Notes: a model not told the origin generated them from the sequence alone. Positions 45,974 to 56,400 are shown, numbered from the stretch's first letter. The stretch is 64,000 nucleotides of DNA from Methyloversatilis sp. (GCF_030696805.1 NZ_JAUYRO010000112.1:60707-124706), one strand, 5' to 3'. Translations and numbers: made by a program.

Positions 45974-46993
45974 ATGCTCGAAGACCGCTCCAGACTGCTG
46001 CTCAAAACCCTGGTCGAACGCTACATCGCCGACGGTCAGCCGGTCGGCTCCCGCACGCTTTCAAAGTATTCGGGGCTGGATCTGTCGCCGGCCACGATAC
46101 GCAACGTGATGTCGGATCTCGAAGAACTGGGTTTCATCACCAGCCCGCACACCTCGGCCGGACGCGTTCCGACGCCACGCGGCTATCGGTTCTTCGTGGA
46201 CAGCCTGCTGTCGGTTCAGCCATTGGAGCCCGGCCAGATCAGTGAACTGAAGGGCGAACTGCGCCCGGCGGACCCGCGCGTGCTGGTCGGTCAGGCCTCG
46301 CAACTGCTGTCGCAGTTGACCCACTTCGCGGGCATCGTGGTGGCACCGCGCCGCCAGCTGGTGCGCATCCGCCAGATCGAATTCCTCAGCCTGTCCGACA
46401 AACGCATCCTGCTCATCATCGTGACCGATCAGGGCGAGGTGCAGAACCGCATCCTGCTGACGGAGCGCAATTTCTCGCCGGCGGAGCTGGTCAGCGCGGC
46501 CAATTTCCTGAATCAGAACTATGTCGGTTTCGATTTCGAGGAGATCCGCGGCCGGCTGCAGGCGGAACTGAAAAAGCTGCACGGTGATCTGACGTCACTG
46601 ATGGCGGCTGCGCTGCAGGCGGGCAACGAGGCCTTTTCCGGCGACAAGGGCCAATACGTCATTTCCGGCGAACGCAACCTGCTCGCGGTGGATGATCTGG
46701 CATCGAACATGTCCCGTCTGCGCGAGCTTTTTTCGCTGTTCGACCAGCGCACCCAGCTGGCCAGCCTGCTCGATCTGTCACAGCAGGCGGAAGGTGTGCA
46801 GCTGTTCATCGGCGGCGAATCCGGCCTGGCACCGCTGGATGAATGCAGCGTGGTCACCGCGCCCTACGAAATTCAGGGTCAGGTGGTCGGCAGCGTCGGC
46901 GTGATCGGCCCGACCCGCATGGCGTACGAGCGCGTCATTCCGATTGTCGATGTCACCGCCAAGCTGCTTTCGAGCGCGCTCAGCCAGACCTGA
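45974..46993 (+). CDS. hrcA: Heat-inducible transcription repressor HrcA
   Basis: 339 residues. N-terminal winged helix ([20 protein letters not shown] and [20 protein letters not shown]), then the GAF-like and dimerisation domains; [19 protein letters not shown] and [20 protein letters not shown] are typical. In other bacteria it represses chaperone operons at CIRCE sites. No CIRCE inverted repeat is visible upstream of hrcA, grpE or dnaK here, while grpE and dnaK have sigma-32 promoters; its targets (often groESL) may lie elsewhere. Confidence 0.96.
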   Translation: MLEDRSRLLLKTLVERYIADGQPVGSRTLSKYSGLDLSPATIRNVMSDLEELGFITSPHTSAGRVPTPRGYRFFVDSLLSVQPLEPGQISELKGELRPADPRVLVGQASQLLSQLTHFAGIVVAPRRQLVRIRQIEFLSLSDKRILLIIVTDQGEVQNRILLTERNFSPAELVSAANFLNQNYVGFDFEEIRGRLQAELKKLHGDLTSLMAAALQAGNEAFSGDKGQYVISGERNLLAVDDLASNMSRLRELFSLFDQRTQLASLLDLSQQAEGVQLFIGGESGLAPLDECSVVTAPYEIQGQVVGSVGVIGPTRMAYERVIPIVDVTAKLLSSALSQT

Positions 46994-47051
46994 CCCGAAC
47001 CACCCGAACCGGGCGCGCCATGAATGTGCGCGCCGTAACCCCAACGAGCCC

Positions 47052-48149
47052 ATGTCACGATTCAACGCCGAACCGTCCTACACCCATGGCCAGCCCGCAC
47101 GCACCGGCGTGTTGCTGGTGAACCTCGGCACGCCAGACAAGCCGGACGCCCCTTCGCTGAGACGCTACCTGAAGCAGTTCCTGTCGGACGACCGGGTGGT
47201 CGAGATTCCGAAGGCCGTGTGGTGGTTCATCCTGAACGTCATCATCCTGAATGTGCGGCCGAAACAGTCGGCAGAGAAGTACGCCTCGGTGTGGACCGAT
47301 GAAGGTTCGCCGCTGCGCGTGCATACCGAACGCCAGGCGAAGCTGCTGCGCGGCTGGATGATTGCCGAAGGTCAGCCCGACATCGAATTGCGATTTGCCA
47401 TGCGCTACGGCAGTCCGGCCATCGGCGACGTACTGCAGCAGATGAAGATGGACGGCTGCACGCGCATCCTGATGCTTCCGATGTATCCGCAGGCGGCGTC
47501 GAGCACGACCGGATCGATGATCGACGAACTGGCGCATACGCTGCTGCGCTGGCGCAATCTGCCGGAGCTGCGCTATCTGCGTGCCTTCGCGGCGGACGCT
47601 GGTTACATCGGCGCACTCGCTGCCAGCGTGCGCGAACACTGGGCGAAGAACGGCCGTGCGGACAAGCTGGTCATGTCCTTCCACGGTGTGCCGCACTTCC
47701 ATCTGGAACAGGGCGACCCCTACCATTGCGAATGTCACAAGACCGGGCGCTTGCTGGCCGAGGCGCTCGGACTGGCAAAGGATCAGTATCTGGTCACCTT
47801 CCAGTCGCGCTTCGGCAAGGCGCGCTGGCTCGAGCCCTATACCCAGCCGACGCTTGAAAAACTCGCCGCGGAAGGCCTGCAGAGCGTGGACGTCATCTGC
47901 CCGGGATTCGTCGCCGACTGCCTCGAAACGCTGGAGGAGATCGCGGTGGAAAACCGCGAAGCCTTCATCGGCAAGGGTGGCAAGACCTTCCAGTACATTG
48001 CCTGCCTGAACGAGCGCGCCGACTGGATCGACGCACTGGGCCGCATCGTGCGACGCGAACTGGGTCACTGGTGGGACGAGGCGAGCCCGCTCGCCGATCA
48101 GCTGGCCCTGCAGGCCGAACGCGCGAAGGCTTTCGGTTCGCCGAAGTAG
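47052..48149 (+). CDS. hemH: Ferrochelatase
   Basis: 365 residues. Inserts Fe2+ into protoporphyrin IX, final step of protoheme synthesis. Start GVLLVNLGTPDKPDAPSLR near residues 19-37; PMYPQAASSTTGSM near 148; catalytic histidine in SFHGVPHFH near 211-219; second metal-site region FVADCLETLEEIAVENRE near 283-300. ATG 47052 (MSRFNAEPSYTHG) is chosen. It follows hrcA after 58 bp with a GGCGCGC/GCGCGCC hairpin (47012-47034) between them. Confidence 0.97.
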   Translation: MSRFNAEPSYTHGQPARTGVLLVNLGTPDKPDAPSLRRYLKQFLSDDRVVEIPKAVWWFILNVIILNVRPKQSAEKYASVWTDEGSPLRVHTERQAKLLRGWMIAEGQPDIELRFAMRYGSPAIGDVLQQMKMDGCTRILMLPMYPQAASSTTGSMIDELAHTLLRWRNLPELRYLRAFAADAGYIGALAASVREHWAKNGRADKLVMSFHGVPHFHLEQGDPYHCECHKTGRLLAEALGLAKDQYLVTFQSRFGKARWLEPYTQPTLEKLAAEGLQSVDVICPGFVADCLETLEEIAVENREAFIGKGGKTFQYIACLNERADWIDALGRIVRRELGHWWDEASPLADQLALQAERAKAFGSPK

Positions 48150-48177
48150 CAGCGTGATGCCAGGGCTTGCCACAAAC

Positions 48178-48205
48178 AAAAAGGCGACCGGAGGGTCGCC
48201 TTTTT
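48178..48205. terminator. Bidirectional terminator
   Basis: Eleven-base stem (AAAAGGCGACC / GGTCGCCTTTT) with a 4-nt GGAG loop and T-runs on both strands. It separates the convergent hemH and AP2-like genes. Confidence 0.9.
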
Positions 48206-48221
48206 CAATGCCGACCGGCGG

Positions 48222-48755
48222 TCACGCAGCGCGTGCTTCGGCCACCGGCGTTTCATCGTTCTTGGCCCGACGCGGGCGGCCGCGGCGCGATGCACCCGGA
48301 TCGAACTGCCCGTCGAGCTTCTTCAGTGCGTCCTTGCGCGCCTTCAGTGCCATCTTGAACGCGCCTTCCTCGCCGTACTTGTTGACCGAGAATTTCACCC
48401 GCTTGCGCCGGCCCGACGGCAGTGGCCAGGAAGCCACCCAGAACCAACGCTGCTTCTCTTCCGGCATGTCGCGCGTTTCCGACGCACAGTAGCGACATAC
48501 CCCGACGACGCCGGAGCGGTTGTTCTTCTTGACGATGCTCGAATACTCGCGCAGTGAAAACGGCGGAAACTTTGCAATGATGTCGTCCCGGAACTGCTTG
48601 GCGGCAGTGAACGCCTTCTGCTTGCCGCCGAACACGCCATCGCTGAAGTGCTTGCGGTGTATCACGCCGCGTCGCTGGATGGTCACCAGCCAGCCGTGCG
48701 TCCGGCTGGCTTCGTTATCCACGCGGCTGATGCCATAAACTGAATTGCGGCTCAA
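48222..48755 (-). CDS. AP2-like DNA-binding protein with two AP2-type repeats and AT-hook-like tail
   Basis: 177 residues. Two AP2-like units: residues about 6-60 (VYGISRVDNE to GWLVTIQRRGVIHRKHFSD and AFTAAKQFRDD) and about 78-147 (NNRSGVVGVCRYC to WFWVASWPLPSGRRKRVKFS and GAFKMALKARKDALK). The tail has SRRGRPRRAK at 157-166, resembling an AT-hook. Cys87 and Cys90 form a CxxC. I chose TTG 48755, because GGAG lies 7-8 nt upstream; a GTG at 48779 lacks a Shine-Dalgarno. Bacterial AP2 domains often occur in mobile-element endonucleases, but no nuclease domain is visible here. Function unknown, probably a DNA-binding regulator. Confidence 0.7.
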   Translation of the reverse strand: MSRNSVYGISRVDNEASRTHGWLVTIQRRGVIHRKHFSDGVFGGKQKAFTAAKQFRDDIIAKFPPFSLREYSSIVKKNNRSGVVGVCRYCASETRDMPEEKQRWFWVASWPLPSGRRKRVKFSVNKYGEEGAFKMALKARKDALKKLDGQFDPGASRRGRPRRAKNDETPVAEARAA

Positions 48756-48907
48756 GGTCGGTCTCCTTCCGATCAGCACCCAGTTGGCCGGGTGCCTGTG
48801 AGGAGAGTTTCGGCCTGCAGGATCGAAACTTTAGCGGCCTGAGCGGCTGCGTTTCACGATGAAACAGACGGTTCGTGACGTGGGTCCGGACCGGGAATCG
48901 GCATCGT

Positions 48908-50290
48908 TCAACGACGGAGCGGCGGATCGGGTGCCAGTTCGAGATCAAGCCCGACGCCAGCGACGCAGAAACCTGACTCCGTGGGCAGCATGACTTCTTC
49001 GCCCTGGGCAGCGAGCGCCGCGTTGGCGCGGATCAAGCGCTGCACGACGGTGCCGATCAGCTGGCCGCGGAAATGTTCGAGACATTCCTCGGACGCGAGC
49101 GTCAGCGCCGACGGATTGATTTCCAGGAAGGTGATCTGGGTGGTGGCGATCACCGTGGCCGACCGGCTGACGTGCTTCGGATCCAGATAGCCCATCTCGC
49201 CCACCACGTCACCGGTGCCCAGTTCGGCCAGCAGGCGACCGCCTACGCTGACCTGAGCCTGTCCCGACACGATGAGGCCGAACCGGTTGTCGGTGTCGCC
49301 CTCGCGCATCATCACGGCGTTCTCGGCAAACTGGCGCCAGCCGGAAAAGCGGAGCACCTCCCACACCTCGACATCGTCGAATTCGGTGAAGAAGGCCATC
49401 TTGCGCAGGATGGTGAAACGGGTGGTGTCCGGCGGCCTGTAGCTGTCGTCAAGCAGTTTGAAGCGCACCGACGACAGGTCCTTCGCGAACTCGGCGCCGT
49501 TCTTGTAGCGCGAGTACAGATCCTTCTCGAGCGCCTTGCGGATCACCCGGTCCATCCCTTCGGGCACTTCCGGATTCAGCTGCGACGCGGACGGCGGATC
49601 GGCATTGATGATCTTGTAGATGAGCTGGGCTGGATGCTTGGCGCGAAAGGGCAGCCGTCCGGTCAGCAGGTGGAACAGCACCACGCCGAGCGAATACAGA
49701 TCGGTTTTCTGGTTCAGCGGATAGCCCTTGACCTGTTCCGGGCTCATGTAGGCCGGCGAGCCCACGCCCATGATGAAGGTCGAATCCTTGTCGTTTTCCT
49801 TCGCGACATTCAGCGCCAGCCCGAAATCGGTCACCTTCACGAGGTCGTTGGCGCCGATCAGGATGTTGGCCGGCTTGATGTCGCGGTGCACGACGCCCTG
49901 CTTGAACGCGTAGTCGAGCGCCATGCAGCACTTGAACACGATGCTGACGGCGCGTGGCAGCGGCAGCATCTTGTTGAATTCGCAGTAGTGATCGAGTGCT
50001 TCGCCCTCGATGTACTCCATCACGAGATAGGCGCGCCCCTCTTCCACCTGGGCGTCGAAGATGCGGATGATGTTCGGGTGATTGAGTTTGGCAGCGATCG
50101 CCGCTTCGGTCAGGAACAGCTTGCGCATGCGGCGCGACCATTTGCCCTGATCACGGTTCTTGTCGCCGAAATCGACCAGCTTCACGGCGACCAGCTCTTC
50201 GATGTCATCGGCCTTGCATAGGTAAACGGTGGCGGTTGCGCCCTTGCCTATTTCCCGGAGAACCCTGTATTTGCCGATGCGATCAAGCAT
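48908..50290 (-). CDS. Serine/threonine protein kinase fused to cyclic-nucleotide-binding domain
   Basis: 460 residues, soluble. The Hanks-type kinase domain spans about 8-270: glycine loop GKGATATVY, Lys37 in VAVKLVDF, catalytic loop HRDIKPAN (Asp137), DFG at 155-157, activation segment ending GSPAYMSPEQ, and DLYSLGVVLFHLLTG. A cNMP-binding/Crp-like beta-roll follows at about 305-420 (MREGDTDNRFGLIVSGQAQV, LAELGTGDVVGEMGYL). No transmembrane or PASTA region. The architecture resembles a bacterial PKG-like kinase. It lies between the AP2-like gene and the grpE operon, divergent from grpE. Confidence 0.9.
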   Translation of the reverse strand: MLDRIGKYRVLREIGKGATATVYLCKADDIEELVAVKLVDFGDKNRDQGKWSRRMRKLFLTEAAIAAKLNHPNIIRIFDAQVEEGRAYLVMEYIEGEALDHYCEFNKMLPLPRAVSIVFKCCMALDYAFKQGVVHRDIKPANILIGANDLVKVTDFGLALNVAKENDKDSTFIMGVGSPAYMSPEQVKGYPLNQKTDLYSLGVVLFHLLTGRLPFRAKHPAQLIYKIINADPPSASQLNPEVPEGMDRVIRKALEKDLYSRYKNGAEFAKDLSSVRFKLLDDSYRPPDTTRFTILRKMAFFTEFDDVEVWEVLRFSGWRQFAENAVMMREGDTDNRFGLIVSGQAQVSVGGRLLAELGTGDVVGEMGYLDPKHVSRSATVIATTQITFLEINPSALTLASEECLEHFRGQLIGTVVQRLIRANAALAAQGEEVMLPTESGFCVAGVGLDLELAPDPPLRR

Positions 50291-50444
50291 GCTTGCAGTG
50301 CGATGGAGGCGTCATGAACAGCCGCAATGATAGGGCATCGGCCGTAAACGAACAAAAGCACTTCCCGTGGCTGGCCCGAACCTGTCCCCGGTCTGCGACT
50401 TGATGCAACAGACGCCAGGGCAAAAACCATACGGGTCGGCAGGG

Positions 50445-50473
50445 CTTGAAATCGGCTGGCAACGGCCCCAAGT
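50445..50473 (+). promoter_or_regulatory. Sigma-32 promoter of grpE
   Basis: CTTGAAA (50445-50451), 14-nt spacer, then CCCCAAGT (50466-50473), close to the heat-shock consensus CTTGAAA-N(11-16)-CCCCATNT. It ends about 33 nt before the grpE ATG. Confidence 0.8.
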
Positions 50474-50506
50474 GCATCGGGTCCGAAAGCCAGAGGAAAT
50501 CGCTGT

Positions 50507-51040
50507 ATGACCGATCAGACCCCGCAAGACCTGTCGAACGAGTTGCCGGCCGATGCCGCCGCGACCGCCGACACGCAGACCCCCGTTGCCGATCAGGCGC
50601 TTGCCGCTGCCGAACTCAAGGTGGCCGAGCTGCAGGACGCCCTCCTGCGCGCCAAGGCCGAAACCGAAAACATGCGTCGCCGCGCGGCCGAGGATGTACT
50701 GAAGGCCGGAAAGTTCGGGGCCGAGAAGTTCGCCAACGCCATGGTGCCGGTGAAGGACAGCCTCGAAGCCGCGCTCGCCGACCATTCGTCCGACGTGGCC
50801 ACGCTGCGCGCCGGAGTCGAACTGACGCTCAAGCAGCTGCACCAGGCATTCAGCGGCGCCGGCATCGAGGAAACCGATCCGCTGGGCGAAAAGTTCGATC
50901 CGCACCGTCATCAGGCAATCAGCCAGATCGAAGCGCCGGGCGAACCGAACCATGTGGTTCAGGTGCTGCAGAAAGGGTATCTGCTGCACGAACGCGTGCT
51001 GCGCCCCGCCCTCGTGATCGTTTCCAGGGCGGCCAGCTGA
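50507..51040 (+). CDS. grpE: Nucleotide exchange factor GrpE
   Basis: 177 residues. Exchanges ADP for ATP on DnaK. Acidic, disordered N terminus; long coiled coil (LKVAELQDALLRAKAETENM then RRRAAEDVLKAGKFG) at about 38-85; C-terminal beta domain with GEKFDPHRHQAISQIE near 126-141 and VLQKGYLLHERVLRPALVIV near 155-174. First gene of grpE-dnaK-dnaJ. RBS AGAGGAA. Confidence 0.97.
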   Translation: MTDQTPQDLSNELPADAAATADTQTPVADQALAAAELKVAELQDALLRAKAETENMRRRAAEDVLKAGKFGAEKFANAMVPVKDSLEAALADHSSDVATLRAGVELTLKQLHQAFSGAGIEETDPLGEKFDPHRHQAISQIEAPGEPNHVVQVLQKGYLLHERVLRPALVIVSRAAS

Positions 51041-51047
51041 ATGACCC

Positions 51048-51077
51048 CTTGAAATGAGGGCGAATGCGCCCACATCT
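51048..51077 (+). promoter_or_regulatory. Sigma-32 promoter of dnaK
   Basis: CTTGAAA (51048-51054), 14-nt spacer, CCCACATCT (51069-51077). It begins 8 nt after the grpE stop and lies about 57 nt upstream of dnaK, so dnaK can be induced separately from grpE. Confidence 0.8.
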
Positions 51078-51133
51078 GACGCCAAGCGGTCATTTCGCTC
51101 CCGACACACACTTATATATAGAGGACCCCGAAC

Positions 51134-53053
51134 ATGGGAAAAATCATCGGCATCGATCTGGGCACCACCAATAGCTGCGTGTCCGTCATGGAAGGCGGCA
51201 AGCCCAAGGTGATCGAGAATTCGGAAGGCGCACGCACCACGCCGTCCATCGTGGCCTACACCGAAGATGGCGAAATCCTGGTCGGCGCCTCGGCCAAGCG
51301 TCAGGCGGTCACCAATGCCGCGAACACGCTGTTCGCGGTCAAACGCCTGATTGGTCGCCGCTTCGAAGAAAAGGAAGTGCAGAAGGACATCGCGCTGATG
51401 CCCTACAAGATTTCCAAGGCCGACAACGGCGACGCCTGGGTGGAAGTGCGCGGCAAGAAGATTGCACCGCCGCAGGTGTCGGCCGAAGTGCTGCGCAAGA
51501 TGAAGAAGACCGCTGAGGACTACCTCGGCGAAGAAGTGACCGAAGCCGTCATCACTGTGCCGGCGTATTTCAACGACAGCCAGCGCCAAGCGACGAAGGA
51601 CGCGGGACGCATCGCCGGTCTGGACGTCAAGCGCATCATCAACGAGCCGACTGCAGCAGCGCTCGCCTTCGGCATGGACAAGAAGCCGGGTGATTCGAAG
51701 ATCGCCGTGTATGACCTCGGCGGCGGCACGTTCGACGTGTCCATCATCGAAATCGCCGACGTCGATGGCGAACACCAGTTCGAAGTGCTGGCCACCAATG
51801 GCGACACTTTCCTCGGCGGCGAAGACTTCGACCAGCGCATCATCGATTATGTGATCGACGAGTTCAGGAAGGATCAGGGCGTCGACCTGAAGAAGGACAT
51901 CCTCGCGCTGCAGCGCCTGAAGGAAGCGGCCGAAAAAGCCAAGATCGAACTGTCGTCGGGTGCGCAGACCGAAATCAACCTGCCCTACATCACCGCCGAT
52001 TCGAACGGCCCGAAGCATCTGGCGATCAAGATCACGCGTGCCAAGTTCGAGTCGCTGGTGGAAGAGCTGATCGAACGTTCGATCGAGCCCTGCCGCATCG
52101 CGATCAAGGATTCGGGCGTCAAGGTGAGCGACATCGACGACGTGATTCTGGTCGGTGGCATGACCCGTATGCCCAAGGTGCAAGAGCGGGTGAAGGAATT
52201 CTTCGGCCGCGAGCCGCGCAAGGACGTGAATCCGGACGAAGCCGTCGCAGTCGGTGCTTCGATCCAGGGTGGCGTGCTGCAGGGCGACGTGAAGGACGTG
52301 CTGCTGCTTGACGTGACCCCGCTTTCGCTGGGCATCGAAACGCTGGGCGGCGTCATGACCAAGATGATCCAGAAGAACACGACGGTGCCGACCAAGTTCT
52401 CGCAGACCTTCTCGACCGCCGACGACAACCAGCCGGCGGTGACCATCAAGGTCTATCAGGGCGAGCGTGAAATGGCGACCGGCAACAAGTCGCTCGGCGA
52501 GTTCAATCTGGAAGGCATCGCGCCGGCACCGCGCGGGCTGCCGCAGATCGAGGTGACCTTCGACATCGACGCCAACGGCATCCTTCACGTCGGCGCAAAG
52601 GACAAGGCGACCGGCAAGGAAAACAAGATCACCATCAAGGCGAATTCCGGCCTGTCGGAAGACGAAATCCAGAAGATGGTGAAGGACGCCGAGCTGCACG
52701 CCGAAGATGACCGCCGGGCGCGCGAACTGGCCGACACCCGCAACCAGGCCGACGCGCTCGTGCATTCGACGCGCAAGGCGCTGACCGAGCACGGCGACAA
52801 GGTGGATGCCGGCGAAAAGGAAGCGATCGAAGCGGCCATCAAGGAGACCGAGGACGCCATCCGTTCCGGTGACAAGGAAGCGATCGAGGCCAAGAGCGCC
52901 GCATTGTCGACCGCAGCGCAGAAGCTGGGCGAAGCGATGTACGCGCAGCAGCAGGCAGCTTCCGGTGAAGCTGGCGCCGCACCGGGCGGCTCGGGCAAGG
53001 ACGACGGTGACGTGGTCGATGCCGAGTACACCGAAGTGAACGACAAGAAGTAA
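51134..53053 (+). CDS. dnaK: Chaperone DnaK (Hsp70)
   Basis: 639 residues. ATPase domain (1-385): [20 protein letters not shown] at the start, [16 protein letters not shown] near 195, [17 protein letters not shown] near 337. Linker [19 protein letters not shown] near 388, then the substrate-binding beta-domain and helical lid. The C terminus [13 protein letters not shown] is close to the conserved acidic tail. RBS AGAGGA. Works with GrpE and DnaJ and, in related bacteria, controls sigma-32 stability. Confidence 0.99.
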   Translation: MGKIIGIDLGTTNSCVSVMEGGKPKVIENSEGARTTPSIVAYTEDGEILVGASAKRQAVTNAANTLFAVKRLIGRRFEEKEVQKDIALMPYKISKADNGDAWVEVRGKKIAPPQVSAEVLRKMKKTAEDYLGEEVTEAVITVPAYFNDSQRQATKDAGRIAGLDVKRIINEPTAAALAFGMDKKPGDSKIAVYDLGGGTFDVSIIEIADVDGEHQFEVLATNGDTFLGGEDFDQRIIDYVIDEFRKDQGVDLKKDILALQRLKEAAEKAKIELSSGAQTEINLPYITADSNGPKHLAIKITRAKFESLVEELIERSIEPCRIAIKDSGVKVSDIDDVILVGGMTRMPKVQERVKEFFGREPRKDVNPDEAVAVGASIQGGVLQGDVKDVLLLDVTPLSLGIETLGGVMTKMIQKNTTVPTKFSQTFSTADDNQPAVTIKVYQGEREMATGNKSLGEFNLEGIAPAPRGLPQIEVTFDIDANGILHVGAKDKATGKENKITIKANSGLSEDEIQKMVKDAELHAEDDRRARELADTRNQADALVHSTRKALTEHGDKVDAGEKEAIEAAIKETEDAIRSGDKEAIEAKSAALSTAAQKLGEAMYAQQQAASGEAGAAPGGSGKDDGDVVDAEYTEVNDKK

Positions 53054-53094
53054 GCTGCGCGACTTCCGGTTGCCAATGGCGACCTGACCGCCGG

Positions 53095-53133
53095 GGCACA
53101 GAGAGGCAGGGTCGCACCCTGCTCCTCTGTGCC
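53095..53133 (+). promoter_or_regulatory. Strong hairpin between dnaK and dnaJ
   Basis: Arms GGCACAGAG and CTCTGTGCC with an inner GCAGGG/CCCTGC stem and 5-nt loop, in a 104-bp spacer. No U-run follows. Probably an mRNA-stability or partial-attenuation structure lowering dnaJ relative to dnaK. Confidence 0.55.
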
Positions 53134-53157
53134 TCGGCGTATCTGTGGTGACAACGA

Positions 53158-54291
53158 ATGGCAAAACGCGATTTTTACGACATTCTCGGCGTCAATCGGG
53201 ACGCATCCGACGACGAGATCAAGAAGTCCTACCGCAAGCTGGCGATGAAGTACCACCCGGACCGCAATCCGGACAGCAAGGAAGCGGAAGACAAGTTCAA
53301 GGAAGCCAAGGAAGCCTACGAAATCCTGTCGGACGGGCAGAAGCGCGCCGCCTATGACCAGTACGGCCACGCCGGCGTCGACCCCAATATGGGTGGCGGC
53401 GGTGGTGCAGGCCCCGGTTTCGGTGATGCCTTCGGCGACATTTTCGGGGAAATCTTCGGCAACGCCGCCGGACGCGGCCGGGCCGGCGGCGGGCGCAGCG
53501 GCATCTATCGCGGCGCCGACCTGCGCTACAACCTGGAAATCACACTCGAAGAAGCGGCTCGCGGCACCGATACGCGCATCCGCATTCCGACCATGGACGA
53601 GTGCGGTACCTGCGATGGCAGCGGTGCGAAGCCGGGCACCAAGCCGGTCACCTGCACGACCTGCAATGGCGCGGGGCAAGTGCGCATGCAGCAGGGCTTC
53701 TTCTCGATCCAGCAGACCTGCCCGAAATGCCATGGCACCGGCAAGATGGTGAAGGACCCGTGCGGCACCTGCCATGGCGCAGGCCGCGTGAAGTCGAGCA
53801 AGACGCTGCAGGTGAAGATTCCTTCCGGCATCGACGAAGGCGACCGCATCCGGCTGGCCGGCGAAGGCGAACATGGTCAGGGCGGCGGCCCGGCCGGCGA
53901 CCTGTATGTGCAGATCCACATCAAGCCGCACAGCGTATTCCAGCGCGAGGGCGACGACCTGCACTGCGAAATGCCGATCGGCTTCGCCACCGCGGCATTG
54001 GGCGGCGAAATCGAGATTCCGACGCTGGAGGGCGCAGCCAAGATCAAGATTCCGTCGGAAACCCAGTCCGGCAAGGTGTTCCGCCTGCGCGGCAAGGGCA
54101 TCAAGGGTGTGCGCAGCAGCACCCCCGGTGACCTGATGTGCCACGTGGTGGTCGAAACGCCGGTCAACCTGACCGCGCGCCAGAAGGAACTGCTGAAGGA
54201 ATTCGACGACATCAACCTGAGCGACGAAGCGAGCCACAGCCCGCGTGCCAAGTCGTGGATGGACAAGATGAAGAACTTCTTCGCCAGCTGA
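53158..54291 (+). CDS. dnaJ: Chaperone DnaJ (Hsp40)
   Basis: 377 residues. J-domain 1-70 with HPD in [17 protein letters not shown] near residues 31-47; Gly/Phe-rich region 75-115; four CxxCxGxG zinc repeats ([32 protein letters not shown]) at about 148-212; C-terminal substrate domains. The zinc centre is complete. Stimulates DnaK ATPase and delivers clients. Followed by a strong terminator. Confidence 0.98.
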   Translation: MAKRDFYDILGVNRDASDDEIKKSYRKLAMKYHPDRNPDSKEAEDKFKEAKEAYEILSDGQKRAAYDQYGHAGVDPNMGGGGGAGPGFGDAFGDIFGEIFGNAAGRGRAGGGRSGIYRGADLRYNLEITLEEAARGTDTRIRIPTMDECGTCDGSGAKPGTKPVTCTTCNGAGQVRMQQGFFSIQQTCPKCHGTGKMVKDPCGTCHGAGRVKSSKTLQVKIPSGIDEGDRIRLAGEGEHGQGGGPAGDLYVQIHIKPHSVFQREGDDLHCEMPIGFATAALGGEIEIPTLEGAAKIKIPSETQSGKVFRLRGKGIKGVRSSTPGDLMCHVVVETPVNLTARQKELLKEFDDINLSDEASHSPRAKSWMDKMKNFFAS

Positions 54292-54321
54292 ACCCCGGCG
54301 CTGCCGTTTCGGCAGACCGGA

Positions 54322-54356
54322 AATGAAAACGCCCGCATCAAGCGGGCGTTTTCATT
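54322..54356. terminator. Bidirectional terminator between dnaJ and pckG
   Basis: Fifteen-base perfect stem (AATGAAAACGCCCGC and its complement) with loop ATCAA. T-tracts lie within the stem on both strands, so it can end both the dnaJ and pckG transcripts. Confidence 0.9.
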
Positions 54357-54373
54357 CAGCGGTGCGACTTTGA

Positions 54374-56239
54374 TCAGGTCACCAGCTTCTTCTCGATTCT
54401 GTCCTTGACCGCCGACAGGGCCGGCGGCAGCCGGTTCTGCAGGCGCGAGAACAGCTCGTTATGCAGTTCGATCTCGAGTTGCCAGGCCGCATGGTCGATC
54501 GACGTGATGCGCTCGAACAGTTCGCGGCTGAAATCGACCCCGGCCCAGCTCAGGTCGTCATAACGCGGCGTGGTGCCGAACAGGTGTTCGATGCCGTTCG
54601 CCTGGCCAGCCACGCGGTCGAGCATCCACTTCAGCACACGCATGTTCTCGCCAAAGCCCGGCCACACGAACTTGCCGTTCTCGTCGGTACGGAACCAGTT
54701 CACGCAGAAAATATGCGGCAGCCTCTGGCCGCTGGCTTCGATGCTCTGACCGAGCTTGAGCCAGTGGCTGAAGTAGTCGCTCATGTTGTAGCCGCAGAAC
54801 GGCAACATGGCGAACGGGTCTCGCCGCACCACGCCTTGCTGGCCAGCCGCCGCAGCGGTCGTTTCCGATCCCATCGTGGCGGCCATGTAGACGCCCTCGA
54901 CCCAGTTGCGTGCCTCGGTCACCAGCGGCACCGTGGTGGAACGGCGGCCACCGAAGATGAAGGCCGAAATCGGCACGCCCGCCGGATTGTCCCAGGCCGG
55001 ATCGATGACCGGATTCTGCGTCGCCGCGACGGTGAAACGCGCATTCGGGTGCGCCGCCTTGGCACCGGTTTCCTTCGCGATGGCGGGCGTCCAGTCACGA
55101 CCCTGCCAGTCGATCAGGTGTGCCGGCGGCTCCTTGGTCATGCCTTCCCACCACACGTCGCCGTCATCGGTCAGCGCGACATTGGTGAAGATGGTGTCCG
55201 ACGCCAGGGACGCCATGCAGTTCGCATTGGTGTTGTGGTTGGTGCCCGGCGCCACGCCGAAATAGCCGGCTTCCGGATTGATCGCGTACAAACGGCCGTC
55301 CTTGCCCGGCTTGATCCAGGCAATGTCGTCGCCGATGGTGGTGACCTTCCAGCCCTCGAAACCCTTGGGCGGAATCAGCATCGCGAAATTGGTCTTGCCG
55401 CAGGCGGACGGAAAAGCGGCCGCGACATAGTGCTTCTCACCCTGCGGGTTTTCCACGCCGAGGATGAGCATATGTTCGGCCAGCCAGCCCTGGTCGCGGC
55501 CCATGGTCGATGCGATGCGCAACGCAAAACACTTCTTGCCGAGCAGTGCATTGCCGCCGTAACCCGAGCCGAAGCTCCAGATTTCTCGCGTTTCCGGGTA
55601 ATGAACGATGTATTTGGTGGCATTGCACGGCCACGGCACATCCTTCTCACCCGCCGTCAGAGGCTTGCCGACCGTGTGCACGCAGGGCACGAAGTCGCCG
55701 TCGCTGCCCAGCACGTCGTACACCGCCTTGCCCATGCGGGTCATGATGCGCATGTTGACCGCCACATACGGCGAATCCGACAGTTCGATGCCGATCTGTG
55801 AAATGTGCGAACCAAGCGGGCCCATCGAGAACGGCACGACATACATCGTGCGCCCGCGCATGCAGCCGCGGAACAGGCCGGTGAGCGTTTCGCGCATCTG
55901 CGCCGGCGCCATCCAGTTGTTGGTCGGGCCGGCATCTTCCTCACGCGCCGAGCAGATGTAGGTGCGGTCTTCGACGCGCGCAACGTCGGACGGGTCGGAC
56001 AGTGCGAGATAGGAATTCGGGCGCTTGACCGGATCAAGGCGCTTCATCGTGCCCGACGCGACCATGTCGGCGCACAGACGATCATATTCTTCTTCCGAAC
56101 CGTCGCACCAGAAGATGGCATCGGGTTGGGTGAGCGCCGCCACTTCGGCGACCCATGTGACCAGCTTGCGGCTCTTGACCCATGCCGGAACGGGTATTTC
56201 GCCGGAGCGGATCTGCTCGGGCGACAAGACGACTTTCAT
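54374..56239 (-). CDS. pckG: Phosphoenolpyruvate carboxykinase (GTP)
   Basis: 621 residues; GTP-type enzyme converting oxaloacetate to phosphoenolpyruvate, first committed step of gluconeogenesis. Kinase P-loop [14 protein letters not shown] near residues 279-292; metal and substrate loops around [20 protein letters not shown]; active-site [10 protein letters not shown] and [12 protein letters not shown] near 430. ATG 56239 ([17 protein letters not shown]) has GGAGAG 6 nt upstream; a longer frame lacks support. Suggests growth on organic acids or C1/C2 substrates, although the window alone does not show this. Confidence 0.97.
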   Translation of the reverse strand: MKVVLSPEQIRSGEIPVPAWVKSRKLVTWVAEVAALTQPDAIFWCDGSEEEYDRLCADMVASGTMKRLDPVKRPNSYLALSDPSDVARVEDRTYICSAREEDAGPTNNWMAPAQMRETLTGLFRGCMRGRTMYVVPFSMGPLGSHISQIGIELSDSPYVAVNMRIMTRMGKAVYDVLGSDGDFVPCVHTVGKPLTAGEKDVPWPCNATKYIVHYPETREIWSFGSGYGGNALLGKKCFALRIASTMGRDQGWLAEHMLILGVENPQGEKHYVAAAFPSACGKTNFAMLIPPKGFEGWKVTTIGDDIAWIKPGKDGRLYAINPEAGYFGVAPGTNHNTNANCMASLASDTIFTNVALTDDGDVWWEGMTKEPPAHLIDWQGRDWTPAIAKETGAKAAHPNARFTVAATQNPVIDPAWDNPAGVPISAFIFGGRRSTTVPLVTEARNWVEGVYMAATMGSETTAAAAGQQGVVRRDPFAMLPFCGYNMSDYFSHWLKLGQSIEASGQRLPHIFCVNWFRTDENGKFVWPGFGENMRVLKWMLDRVAGQANGIEHLFGTTPRYDDLSWAGVDFSRELFERITSIDHAAWQLEIELHNELFSRLQNRLPPALSAVKDRIEKKLVT

Positions 56240-56400
56240 GCGACGCTCTCCATAAACCACACTGGGCGGGACGCGGCCGCTGCCACGTGCCGTCCGGTTC
56301 AACCGTTTGAACGAAACCCGCATCAGGCCGGGTAGGCCCATGCATCGGACAGGTACTGACGCAGACGGGGTAGCCGGCGCCTTCCTTTCGGAGGTCGCAC

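Noticed and set aside
50312..53164. 950-codon minus-strand frame across grpE and dnaK
   Set aside because: Shadow of the dnaK coding sequence; no recognisable domain.
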